Shown here piece by piece: positions 50,207 through 58,412 of a DNA stretch of 64,000 nt. The DNA is from Bacillota bacterium (GTDB lineage Bacteria > Bacillota > Clostridia > Christensenellales > CAG-138), in assembly GCA_023400985.1 (NCBI GenBank), contig JAEXEN010000032.1:1-64000 (forward strand), given 5' to 3'. Numbering within the stretch: position 1 is the stretch's first letter; every line of letters begins with the position of its first letter. Below the pieces are notes generated by a model. It worked only from the letters and a program-made list of their open reading frames with translations. It had not been told where the DNA came from and made no database searches. The translations under genes and the position numbers were made by a program.

Positions 50207-52033
50207 TTATCTCTTATAGATGTACCATGCGTAAAGGATGGGGATGCCGTTTGCGTCCTTGCCGTTGGGGTCGCCGTAGACCTCGTAGGTCTTGCCGTCA
50301 CCTACTTCCACGCTGGCGATGCCGCTGTAATAGTAGAACAGCACGTCGCCGTCTGTCGTAGTGACCTTGGCGATCACAAACGGGGAGGTCTGGATGACTT
50401 CCGCTACCTTGCCGACCAGTTCGTAAGCCTGCTTGTGGTTTGGCGCGTCGACCAGATACTGGTAATCGAGCGCGTGTGCGCCTTCGATGTAGGCGTTTCT
50501 GTCGGCATGGCTGCGCTCAAGGTAGATGGTGCGCGTGCCCACGGAGCCGTTGAGGTTGGAGGATACGGTGGCCGTATAGAGGCCTACTTCATCCATCTTC
50601 GCCGTGAAACTGAATGTCCCGTCGCTGTTGACGGTGACGGGGTTTGACAGATCAACGCCTGTCACGCTCAGCGCCGCGCCCGATTGGGCTGTACCCTTTA
50701 CGGTAAGGGTCGCTTCGGTGGTGCGGCGGGACTGATCATCCGCAAAGTCGAACGAGGGCGTACCGGTAACGGCGCTGACGGGTTGCGTTGCACCGCCGTT
50801 GCCGCCGGTAGTGGCGGGCGCGGTATAGTTGACGTTAATGGTTTGGCGTGCGATCTGGTAGCCGTTCTTTCGCGCCTCCACGGTGATGGTGCCCGGCCCT
50901 TCGGCACTCAACGTATAGGTGCCGGAGAAGCCGCCGGTCTCGTCTACGGTAAACTGATTGTCGCCAACGAATACGGAAGCGGTATTATCGTCCACGGTGC
51001 CGGATACCGTTATGTCCGGCGTGGTGGTCTCAAGCGGGGAGGCGGGGGAGGTAAGCGTAAGGCCGATGCTCGGGACCGTAATCACGATGGGTTCCGTAAA
51101 CTCCACCTTTTCCTCCGTACCGTCTTTTCCGACGACCACGATATCGGGATATATCTCGAGCGTAGCGCCGTCCACCGGCTCGGCGGGGATGAATATCTCC
51201 TGATCCACAATCATGGATTTTTTGCCGTCGGTGACGATGAGGTCGTCGCCGTCTTTGACGAGGGAGCCCGCCGTAAAGCGCAGGCGCGAGCCTGTTTTGG
51301 CGTAGACTGTGATGAGGTATCGGTTATTGGAAGGGTCGGAGGTATCGGGCGCTATGGTCGCCTGCTTGGTGATGTTGCTCTTGCTGAAAAGGCCGCCGAA
51401 GATGGGGCCTGAGCCCTTGGTGAGAAGGGCGATAGCGAACACCACGATCAAAAGCACTAAAACGCCTGCTGCCGCGTAAAAAACAACGGGGTTTTTGGAA
51501 CCGTGGAATTTGCGCGATTTGCGCTTGCCCGCATAGCCATAATCCTTAAACGAATCCGCTCTCTGCGGCTTTTTCGGCTCCTTGCGCACGGCGGGAAGAG
51601 CGGGCTCACCCTCCGGCTCGCTTTCCGCCGCGGGGCCGCAAACAGGCGCGGCGCGGCGTATGGGCGACGGTTCGGACGCGTTGAAACGAGGGACGGGCGT
51701 TTCCGTGACGGGCTCGCTTTGCACGCGCGTAACGGGCTTGTCCACCGCGGGTTCGGCGTCCTCCTGTGCCGCGCCGGCCAGACGGGGCTCGAAGCGGTTA
51801 AGATACGCTTCGGGAATATCCTGCTCGCTTACGGTATTTGCGTCAAAATCGGGCTTGGGCCAGTTCGGGGAACGCACAAAACCCCAAGCGGAAGGTTCGC
51901 CTTGGTCGCCTCCGCCTGCGGAAGAAAAGCCGGTCGGGCCGTTGGTTGCTGCATCAGGCTCAAGGGGCGCGGCACAGTTTTCGCAAAACTCGAGGTAATC
52001 CTCGTTGTATGCGCCGCATACCTTACATCTCAT
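50207..52033 (-). CDS. Zinc-ribbon membrane protein with extracellular Ig-like domains
   Basis: A 608-residue protein. An N-terminal zinc ribbon (CKVCGAYNEDYLEFCENC), a disordered Pro/Glu/Ala-rich region (about 25-175), one membrane helix (about 185-205) and an extracytoplasmic part with a beta-rich domain, two bacterial Ig-like domains (LTLTSPASPLETTTPDITVSGTV; EATLTVKGTAQSGAALSVTGV) and a C-terminal beta domain (AYELVGKVAEVIQTSPFVIAKV). AGGAGG precedes the start. The zinc ribbon would lie in the cytoplasm. Function unknown; a cell-surface sensor or scaffold is possible. Confidence 0.85.
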   Translation of the reverse strand: MRCKVCGAYNEDYLEFCENCAAPLEPDAATNGPTGFSSAGGGDQGEPSAWGFVRSPNWPKPDFDANTVSEQDIPEAYLNRFEPRLAGAAQEDAEPAVDKPVTRVQSEPVTETPVPRFNASEPSPIRRAAPVCGPAAESEPEGEPALPAVRKEPKKPQRADSFKDYGYAGKRKSRKFHGSKNPVVFYAAAGVLVLLIVVFAIALLTKGSGPIFGGLFSKSNITKQATIAPDTSDPSNNRYLITVYAKTGSRLRFTAGSLVKDGDDLIVTDGKKSMIVDQEIFIPAEPVDGATLEIYPDIVVVGKDGTEEKVEFTEPIVITVPSIGLTLTSPASPLETTTPDITVSGTVDDNTASVFVGDNQFTVDETGGFSGTYTLSAEGPGTITVEARKNGYQIARQTINVNYTAPATTGGNGGATQPVSAVTGTPSFDFADDQSRRTTEATLTVKGTAQSGAALSVTGVDLSNPVTVNSDGTFSFTAKMDEVGLYTATVSSNLNGSVGTRTIYLERSHADRNAYIEGAHALDYQYLVDAPNHKQAYELVGKVAEVIQTSPFVIAKVTTTDGDVLFYYYSGIASVEVGDGKTYEVYGDPNGKDANGIPILYAWYIYKR

Positions 52034-52169
52034 AGCATAAACCTCCTAGATGCCATTATCTAATTGATTATATCAAAGATGCATGCTCCTGCAAACAGAA
52101 ATTCTCTTACGTATTTGGAAACAATCTATGAAATCAGGGCGGACGCTACGTTTTTCATGCCCGGTATGC

Positions 52170-52175
52170 TATAAT
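52170..52175 (+). promoter_or_regulatory. Extended -10 promoter of the lipoprotein gene
   Basis: TGC followed by TATAAT, an extended -10; the -35 (TACGTT at 52,147) is poor. Confidence 0.5.
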
Positions 52176-52217
52176 TTTTGAAAAGCAGGATACTTATTTT
52201 TTCGATCGGAGCGGGAT

Positions 52218-54119
52218 ATGCGAAAACATTTAGCCGCTATTCTGGTTTTCCTGACGCTTACGGCCGTGCTTCTTTCGGGCTGCGGCAAGTCCGCGGAGGA
52301 AACACCCGCCGTCAGCTACGAGGGCTTCGAGTCGGCGAAGCGCCTGATAGGCGGTGCGGAAGTAACGGACGCCAACGTGAAAAGCCTCGCGTTTTCGCAA
52401 GCGGAAGGCGATCTTACCGTTACCTTCGGCTTTCTTGCGGGCAGCAGGCTTTCGGGCGGCGCAACGGAAAGCGCCGCGCCCGGCGCGCCGGCGTATGCCG
52501 TCTATATGCTCAAAAACCCCGCGCGCCTCATCGTGGAATTTTCCAATATTGCCTACTGGGATTATACGCGCGATACCGCCACGCCCGATTCGCCGCTTCT
52601 TTTCGGCTTTTTTCAAACGCGCTTCACGGACGATACTTCGCTTCGCTTCACCTTCCAGCTCACTTCCGATGCCGTCTATAAGGCTGAGGCGGTCACGGGC
52701 GGCCTCAACGTGTCGGTTCGCCCCATCGTGAAGCCCGCGAGCACTTCTTCCGGCGGGGCGGAGGATATCCTTCAGGGCAGCCGATATTATGCCATGGCCG
52801 ACGCGTATCGCGATTACTGCGACGGCAAGCTCAAGCGCGATGCGGGCGTCGCGCCCGTGCTCGCCCAAAATGGCGGGGATATTTTAATGCTTTCCGACGC
52901 CTTTTACAGCGAGGCGGAGGCGAAAAACTTCGTTGCCGCGCTCGCCAAAAACGAGGGTGTGGTGGAGGCGCAATGGAGCGTTTCCGTCTTAAGGGAAAAC
53001 GAAGCGCCCGCATTTAGCGAGCAGCAGTCCTACGAGCGTGCATACACGCAAGACGTCATGCGTATCGACGGTAACCCTGCCGGGGCGGAGGTAATGATCG
53101 AAGACGGCCTCTACCTTTGCCATACGCCGGATAAAAGAGCGTATCTCTATTCCAAGCGTTTAGAGGGCGGCCAGCCCGGCGTGGACGAATATGCCTACGA
53201 GCAGGTTTACTACCGCGAGGGGAATGGTACTGCGAGGCCGTATCTCGACTATGAATTTCAGGTCGTGGAACAGGCGAAGTTCTCGCCCGATGGGCGAAAG
53301 CTTGCCGTGCTTGAGCGCGACGAGGAACGCACGCATCTTTACGTGTTCGACGTGGACGCGCGCGAGCTTTTGACGGACCTCACCGACGCAGGCTTCGGCG
53401 AGCTTGTGAGCGCGTTCACATGGGACAGCCTCGGCCTTTCCATCTACGCGGTGAGCGGCTCGGGCGCCATGCAGGTGCACGCCTATGATTTCGGCGTGCC
53501 GCAGGCGGCGAAGCGCCACAGTCTGGTCGATAAAAACGGTGCGGACGAAGGCTATATCGCCTATAGCGACGGCGAGCTCTATTTTGTGCAGTCCGATCTG
53601 AATACGGGCGAGCTTATCTACCGCATTAAGCCTGACGGCGGCGTGCGCAAGGCGCTCACATCGGGCGGTGCGTTTGCGCTTTCGCCGGACAACCGCTTTA
53701 TGGCGTTGAACGTGTCCGGCACAGGCCTTTCGACCGCGGGAGCGGTGAACGGTTTCTCGCTCTACGACATGGAAACGGGGGAAACCGAGCTTCTCACGAG
53801 CGAATTTTCGGTGAGCAATTTTGTATGGTCGTCTTCAGGCAATTTCCTTTACTATATCGAGAACAAGCTTGCGGGCGCCGGCGGCGAGGACGAGACCTCG
53901 GAGGAAGAGGAAACCCAAACGCCCGAGCAAGCCTCGGATCCGTACCCTTATACGCTGTGGGTTTACGATGTCGCGACGAAACAGTCGCGCTCGCTCATGG
54001 ATCTGCCGTACCCGTGGATCGTCGCTTCCGGCGGGGCGGATGCGCTCTATCTCAACTATTACGACGCTGAGACCGGCGGCGATCTTGTTCGCGCGACGTA
54101 CCTGATACCGGTCGGATAA
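52218..54119 (+). CDS. Large lipoprotein with N-terminal AMIN-like and C-terminal beta-propeller-like regions
   Basis: A 633-residue exported protein with lipobox LLSGCG (Cys near 23). Residues 50-175 resemble an AMIN-type beta domain (LIVEFSNIAYWDYT, then LRFTFQLTSDAVYKAE). Residues about 300-630 contain TolB/WD-like repeats (FSPDGRKLAVLERDEERTHLYVFDVDARELLTDLT; ALSPDNRFMALNVSGTG; FVWSSSGNFLYYIENK), plausible beta-propeller blades. GGAG precedes the ATG. Likely a cell-envelope binding protein; ligand unknown. Confidence 0.8.
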   Translation: MRKHLAAILVFLTLTAVLLSGCGKSAEETPAVSYEGFESAKRLIGGAEVTDANVKSLAFSQAEGDLTVTFGFLAGSRLSGGATESAAPGAPAYAVYMLKNPARLIVEFSNIAYWDYTRDTATPDSPLLFGFFQTRFTDDTSLRFTFQLTSDAVYKAEAVTGGLNVSVRPIVKPASTSSGGAEDILQGSRYYAMADAYRDYCDGKLKRDAGVAPVLAQNGGDILMLSDAFYSEAEAKNFVAALAKNEGVVEAQWSVSVLRENEAPAFSEQQSYERAYTQDVMRIDGNPAGAEVMIEDGLYLCHTPDKRAYLYSKRLEGGQPGVDEYAYEQVYYREGNGTARPYLDYEFQVVEQAKFSPDGRKLAVLERDEERTHLYVFDVDARELLTDLTDAGFGELVSAFTWDSLGLSIYAVSGSGAMQVHAYDFGVPQAAKRHSLVDKNGADEGYIAYSDGELYFVQSDLNTGELIYRIKPDGGVRKALTSGGAFALSPDNRFMALNVSGTGLSTAGAVNGFSLYDMETGETELLTSEFSVSNFVWSSSGNFLYYIENKLAGAGGEDETSEEEETQTPEQASDPYPYTLWVYDVATKQSRSLMDLPYPWIVASGGADALYLNYYDAETGGDLVRATYLIPVG

Positions 54120-54181
54120 ATAATATATAGCGTCCGCCGTATACAAACCCATCCGGCCGTGTTACAATACCTATAAATTCA

Positions 54182-54308
54182 GGCAGAGTAGGATGCCGCG
54201 CGTTGTGCCGCATGCATAGTGCATGCGGAGAGTGCCGCCCGAACGGGGAGTTTGTCGGGCGGACGAAAAGCTAAACGCTTGCGGTGCGGTGTCCGCATCC
54301 CGCTGCTG
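54182..54308 (+). ncRNA. Tetrahydrofolate (THF) riboswitch aptamer
   Basis: Begins GGCAGAGTAGGATGC and closes with GCATCCCGCTGC, forming P1. Inside are GGACGAAAAG and GCGGTGCGGTG, matching the conserved AGAGUAG, ACGAA and GGUG elements of the THF class. It directly precedes a folT-type gene, the usual regulated target. A longer P2/P3 arm (GCCGCATGC-ATA-GTGCATGCGG) is visible. Confidence 0.87.
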
Positions 54309-54350
54309 CATATGGGGCATGGTTTTCATGGTTCCTCTATGTGGTGCGAT

Positions 54351-54380
54351 TGCTCTCCGCCATATAAGGAGGAGCTTTTT
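54351..54380 (+). terminator. Riboswitch expression platform hiding the folT ribosome binding site
   Basis: GCTCTCC pairs with GGAGGAGC, followed by TTTTTT. The second arm is the folT Shine-Dalgarno, so the hairpin can stop both transcription and translation. Confidence 0.75.
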
Positions 54381-54382
54381 TC

Positions 54383-54982
54383 GTGCTGAAAAACAACAAA
54401 AAAACGGAAACCAACGGTATCACAAGCGGCGAAATGCCTGATCGGCTGCCGGCCAAAACGGATGGGACCTCAAACACCAAGCGCCTGGTGCTTTGCGCGC
54501 TTTTCGTGGCGCTGGGCGTGATCCTAGGGGGGCTACTGAGCATCCCCGCCATGCCGCTTGGCGTATATTCCCTCAAGATCGGCTTCGGCACGTTGCCCGT
54601 GATACTTTCGGGCGTGCTGTTCGGGCCGGTATACGGCGGCATCGTGGGAGGCCTGACGGATTTTTTGCAGGCCGTCACTTTCTCCAAAGGTGCGTATATG
54701 CCGTGGTTCACGATCACGGGGATACTTTTCGGGCTCATACCCGGGCTGTTCTTTATAAAAAGGCAGAAGCCCACGTTTTTGCGCATTTTGCTTGCGGTAT
54801 TCGCGGGGCAGACGGTGGGGAGCGTTCTACTCAACACCTGGCTGATTTCCACCATAAACTCCCTGCCGTTTTGGGCTACGTTTGCCGCGCGCGCCGTCAA
54901 CCAGGCCGTGATGATCCCCGTGTATACGGTTTTGGTCTATTACATCATACGTGCGCTTCGCCGCATGAAAGTGATAGAATAG
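54383..54982 (+). CDS. folT: Folate ECF transporter substrate-binding component FolT
   Basis: A 199-residue membrane protein starting at GTG behind GGAGGAGC. After a polar N-terminus of about 35 residues come about six helices with the FolT-type MPLGVYSLKIGFGTLPVILSGVLFGPVYGGIVGGLTDFLQA and KGAYMPWFTITG. It works with the shared EcfAA'T module encoded elsewhere to import folates. THF riboswitch control confirms the substrate. Confidence 0.92.
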   Translation: MLKNNKKTETNGITSGEMPDRLPAKTDGTSNTKRLVLCALFVALGVILGGLLSIPAMPLGVYSLKIGFGTLPVILSGVLFGPVYGGIVGGLTDFLQAVTFSKGAYMPWFTITGILFGLIPGLFFIKRQKPTFLRILLAVFAGQTVGSVLLNTWLISTINSLPFWATFAARAVNQAVMIPVYTVLVYYIIRALRRMKVIE

Positions 54983-55038
54983 TATAAAATACCAAAAAGC
55001 CGCGCATACTCCATCAAAGAATACATTGGAGGTATGTT

Positions 55039-55251
55039 ATGGCATCTTCGGAAGCAAAAAAAGAAACGAAAAGGGCCGTGCGCAGCGCGCGGCAAGAGGT
55101 TTCCGACGCGCTTCGCGCATGGCAGGACGCCGTGAAGTATTTCGAGAGCGCCAAGGACCCCGAGCTCGTGGATTTTGCCATCTACGAGATGGAGGCGGCG
55201 CGGCGCAAATATATGTTTTTGCTCAAGAAGGCGGGCGCGGCGGAAAGATAG
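55039..55251 (+). CDS. DUF2508 (YaaL-like) protein
   Basis: A 70-residue helical protein (VSDALRAWQDAVKYFESAKDPELVDFAIYEMEAARRKYMFLLKKA). This family commonly precedes bofA in Bacillota. GGAGG lies upstream. Function unknown. Confidence 0.85.
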   Translation: MASSEAKKETKRAVRSARQEVSDALRAWQDAVKYFESAKDPELVDFAIYEMEAARRKYMFLLKKAGAAER

Positions 55252-55294
55252 GCGGCGTGCCCAAAAAACATAAAAGGATGGGTGGGGATATTTC

Positions 55295-55555
55295 ATGGAC
55301 GTACTTTACGCGTTGCTCGCCTTTGGCGGCGGTATCTTTTTGCTGTGGCTCGTCTGTAAAATACTGGCGGTGCCGCTCAAGATATTGTGGAAGCTCCTTA
55401 TTAACGCCGTGGTCGGCGCGGTGCTGCTGCTGATCTTCAATTTTCTCGGCGGCTTTTTCAATTTCGCCATCCCCATAAGCCCCGTAAGTGCGCTCGTCGC
55501 GGGCATTCTGGGTATCCCGGGCGTAATCATTCTGGCATTGATCGAAATATTCTGA
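55295..55555 (+). CDS. bofA: Pro-sigma-K processing inhibitor BofA
   Basis: An 86-residue membrane protein with two to three helices and the family end FNFAIPISPVSALVAGILGIPGVIILALIEIF. In sporulation BofA blocks SpoIVFB until the forespore signal arrives. Its presence marks a spore-forming lineage. It follows the DUF2508 gene by 43 bp. Confidence 0.92.
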   Translation: MDVLYALLAFGGGIFLLWLVCKILAVPLKILWKLLINAVVGAVLLLIFNFLGGFFNFAIPISPVSALVAGILGIPGVIILALIEIF

Positions 55556-55592
55556 GCGCTTTGTGAAACGGATATACCCTAAACTATCGTAG

Positions 55593-55612
55593 GGAACGGT
55601 CTTGACCGTTCC
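55593..55612. repeat. REP-like palindrome next to a RAYT relic
   Basis: GGAACGGTC-TT-GACCGTTCC, 9-bp perfect arms, preceded by GTA and followed by GTG, 12 bp before the transposase relic begins. Confidence 0.6.
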
Positions 55613-55624
55613 GTGAAGCCGTAT

Positions 55625-56141
55625 ATGGATTTTCCAAAACGAAAATCGCCGCTTGCGGGGATTCGACTATGCAAGCTCAAATTACTATTTCGTTACGATA
55701 TGTACCTATTAAAAAGGCATGTCTGTTCGGCGATGTAAACAACTTGAGCATATGCGGAAAAATAGCCGAGTCGGAACTGATCGGCATATCCTCGCATTTT
55801 GAGGGTGTGAAAATCGACAAGTATGTGATCATGCCGAACCATGTACACGCGATCATCGTGATCGGCTGCGACGGGGAAGCGGAACGGTTACCTTCGGCGG
55901 GAGACGCCTCAAGTATTAGGCCTGCGGGCCGTCACAAGACGTTCCCTGCACTGCCCACGATCATTGGCCTTATAAATCGGGCGTAGCGATACACAAACAT
56001 GAGGCTTTGCCGAACACGACGGTCATATGGCAGAAATCGTTTTATGACAATGTCCTTCGAAACGAAAAAGGTTATGCGCAGGCGTGGCGGTACATTGATG
56101 AAAATCCGGCAAAATGGCAGGAAGACAAGTTAAACGGCTAG
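55625..56141 (+). pseudogene. REP-associated tyrosine transposase (RAYT, IS200-like), frameshifted
   Basis: The pieces MDFPKRKSP, RLRGFDYASSNYYFVTICTY, KKACLFGDVNN...VIMPNHVHAIIVI and YKSGVAIHKHEA...WRYIDENPAKW lie in order but in different frames. A 2-bp loss near 55,650, a 1-bp gain near 55,713 and a 1-bp loss near 55,970 break it. The HUH motif (HVHAI) survives. Clearly inactive. Confidence 0.88.
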
Positions 56142-56154
56142 ACTGCCTCAATAC

Positions 56155-56191
56155 AAAAAAGGCTGCCGCAAAAATTGCGGCAGCCTTTTTT
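56155..56191. terminator. Bidirectional terminator
   Basis: AAAAAAGGCTGCCGCAA-AAA-TTGCGGCAGCCTTTTTT, 17-bp stem, between the transposase relic and the aminotransferase. Confidence 0.92.
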
Positions 56192-56220
56192 CATAATTTA
56201 ATGAATATCAAATTTCTCGT

Positions 56221-57495
56221 TTACTTTCCCAGCATCTTCTCCAGCGCTGCGAGCTTAAGGCACACGCAGAGCGCTTCCATGGCGGTCCTGAGCTCGTCGA
56301 TGGGGGGGTAGCTTGGCGCGATGCGGAGGTTTTTATCCTCTGGGTCTATACCGTAGGGATAGGTGGCCCCCGCGCCCGTCAGCACAACGCCGAGGTCTTT
56401 TAAAAGCGCGTGCGTGCGCTTGGCGCAGCCACCCATGGTGTCAAGGCTCACGAAATACCCGCCCTTGGGGCGGTTGTAGTGCGCAAAGCCCAGGGGAGCG
56501 ATCTCCGTATCGAGAAGATCTAGCACTGCATCGAACTTAGGCTTCAAAATGACCGCGTGCTTTTTCATGTGGTCGAGCACGTTTTTCTTGTTTTTCAAAA
56601 ACAGCACATGGCGGAGCTGGTTGAGCTTGTCGTAGCTGATGGATTGCGCCGCGACGAGCTTTTTCATATACGCCATGTTGCGCTCGCTGCACGCAAAACA
56701 GGAAACGCCCGCGCCCGGGTAGGTGATCTTGGAGGTGGAGGCGAATTCGAACACCATATCGGGGTTGCCCGCCTCACGGCAGGCGGAAAGTATCTCGCGT
56801 ATCTCTATGTAGTCCCCGTCGAATTCGTGCACGCAGTAGGCGTTGTCCCACATGATTACGAAGTCCGGCGCGGCGGGCTTAAGATGCGCGAAGCGCAAAA
56901 TGGTCTCGTCGCCGAATACGATGCCCTCGGGGTTGGAAAACTTAGGTACACACCATATGCCCTTCACTTCGGGGTCCTTTACGAGGCGCTCTACAACGTC
57001 CATGTCGGGGCCTTGCGCCGTCATGGGCACGGTAAGCATCTCCATTTTGAAGGTCTCGGATATCGTAAAATGCCTGTCGTAGCCCGGCGCGGGGCAAAGG
57101 AATTTCACATGCTCCAAACGGCTCCATGGCTTAACGCTGTTAACGAGGCCATGCGTATATGCCTTGGCGATCACGTCGTACATGAGGCTCAGGCTCGCGT
57201 TGCCCGCGGCAAATACCTCGTTTACGTTTACACCCAAGATATCGGCGAAAAGCTTGCGGCAGGAAGGCAGCCCTTCCAGGGTGCCGTAGTTGCGCGCATC
57301 CATGCCGTCGATCTTCGTTTCGCCCTTCACCGGCAAAGAAAGGAGATCGTCCGAAAGGTCAAGCTGGTCACTGCCCGGTTTCCCGCGCGACATGTCGAGT
57401 TTTAAGTTTTTAGCCTTGATCTGCTCGTACTTTTGAAGCTCCGAAGCGTACAGCGCCTTAAGCTCCTTAAGGTCCATCGATGCAATGCTGTTCAT
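56221..57495 (-). CDS. Aminotransferase class I/II (type Ic aspartate aminotransferase-like)
   Basis: A 424-residue PLP enzyme. It has LDMSRGKPGSDQLDLS, YGTLEGLPSCRKLFADILG, AGNASLSLMYD, the aspartate in IMWDNAYCVHEF and the PLP lysine in STSKITYPGAGVS. These match the subgroup Ic family, often misnamed MocR-type though no DNA-binding domain is present. GAGGAGG precedes the ATG. Aspartate plus 2-oxoglutarate is the expected reaction. Confidence 0.88.
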   Translation of the reverse strand: MNSIASMDLKELKALYASELQKYEQIKAKNLKLDMSRGKPGSDQLDLSDDLLSLPVKGETKIDGMDARNYGTLEGLPSCRKLFADILGVNVNEVFAAGNASLSLMYDVIAKAYTHGLVNSVKPWSRLEHVKFLCPAPGYDRHFTISETFKMEMLTVPMTAQGPDMDVVERLVKDPEVKGIWCVPKFSNPEGIVFGDETILRFAHLKPAAPDFVIMWDNAYCVHEFDGDYIEIREILSACREAGNPDMVFEFASTSKITYPGAGVSCFACSERNMAYMKKLVAAQSISYDKLNQLRHVLFLKNKKNVLDHMKKHAVILKPKFDAVLDLLDTEIAPLGFAHYNRPKGGYFVSLDTMGGCAKRTHALLKDLGVVLTGAGATYPYGIDPEDKNLRIAPSYPPIDELRTAMEALCVCLKLAALEKMLGK

Positions 57496-57539
57496 TTGTC
57501 CTCCTCAAGGAAAAAGGATTGGAAATTTTGACGGAGTGG

Positions 57540-57557
57540 ATTACAATATATTGTAAT
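57540..57557. promoter_or_regulatory. Perfect 18-bp palindrome between aminotransferase and sirtuin genes
   Basis: ATTACAATATATTGTAAT. It falls at the -10 region (TACAAT) of a possible minus-strand promoter with TTTACT 17 bp upstream. An operator is likely; the regulator is unknown. Confidence 0.55.
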
Positions 57558-57631
57558 CGTAATATGGCGGGAAGTAAAGCGAAAATGAAAGAAAAATTGC
57601 AGAAATTAAATTTTTTTGAATTGCTTCTCGC

Positions 57632-58372
57632 ATGATTGAGGCGCGTATGGAGGAACTTTTACGGCTCAAGAAATATCTCAGTGAATCTCGCCGCATCGCA
57701 TTCTTAGGCGGCGCCGGTGTCTCCACGGAAAGCGGGATACCGGATTTCAGAAGCGAATCCGGCCATTTCAAAGCGATCCGGGATTTTGGCGAAGCGCCCG
57801 AAACGCTTTTGAGCCATACGTTTTTTCAGAAGCATCCCGAACGCTTTTTCTCTTATTATAAAAGTGCGCTTCTAATTACGGACGCGAAACCGAACGCCGC
57901 GCATCTGGCGCTCGCCAGACTTGAAAAAACGGGGAAGCTCACGGCGGTGATCACGCAGAACATCGACGGGCTCCATCAAAAGGCAGGCAGCAAAAACGTG
58001 CTGGAGCTTCACGGCAGCATTTACAGAAACACCTGCATGCGCTGCGGGAAGCACTACGGCGTTGAAAAGATGCTCGATAAGGAGTCCGTTCCGCATTGTG
58101 TGTGCGGCGGCATCATAAAGCCGGATGTGGTGCTCTACGAAGAGGAACTGAATGGGGAACTTCTAAATACCGCCGTAAAACATATCATGGAAGCGGATAT
58201 GCTCCTGGTTGGCGGTACGTCGCTCGCGGTGTATCCGGCAGCGGGGCTTATCGAGTTTTATCGCGGAGAGCGCCTGACGCTCATCAACAAGAGCGCCACG
58301 CCTTACGACGGTATTGCGAGCCTCGTGATCCACGCGCCTATCGGGGAAACGCTCCGCGCGGCGGTGGAGTAA
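57632..58372 (+). CDS. NAD-dependent protein deacylase, Sir2 family
   Basis: A 246-residue sirtuin with GGAGVSTESGIPDFRS, TQNIDGLHQKAGS, catalytic His in ELHGS, zinc cysteines (CMRCGKHY ... HCVCGG) and GGTSLAVYPAA. It removes acyl groups from lysines using NAD+. Start may instead be ATG 57,647, which has GAGGCG close by. Confidence 0.93.
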   Translation: MIEARMEELLRLKKYLSESRRIAFLGGAGVSTESGIPDFRSESGHFKAIRDFGEAPETLLSHTFFQKHPERFFSYYKSALLITDAKPNAAHLALARLEKTGKLTAVITQNIDGLHQKAGSKNVLELHGSIYRNTCMRCGKHYGVEKMLDKESVPHCVCGGIIKPDVVLYEEELNGELLNTAVKHIMEADMLLVGGTSLAVYPAAGLIEFYRGERLTLINKSATPYDGIASLVIHAPIGETLRAAVE

Positions 58373-58373
58373 T

Positions 58374-58407
58374 GTAAGGGGAGCGAACCCCTGCGGTTTA
58401 GAGGGCC
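58374..58407. repeat. Fragment of the 47,184 inverted-repeat element, supplying a ribosome binding site
   Basis: 34 bp matching one end of the 115-bp element, including GTAAGGGGA and the 15-bp exact GCGGTTTAGAGGGCC. It fills the entire gap between sirtuin and CDF genes, and its GAGGG is the only plausible Shine-Dalgarno for the ATG at 58,413. Confidence 0.55.
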
Positions 58408-58412
58408 GGAAA

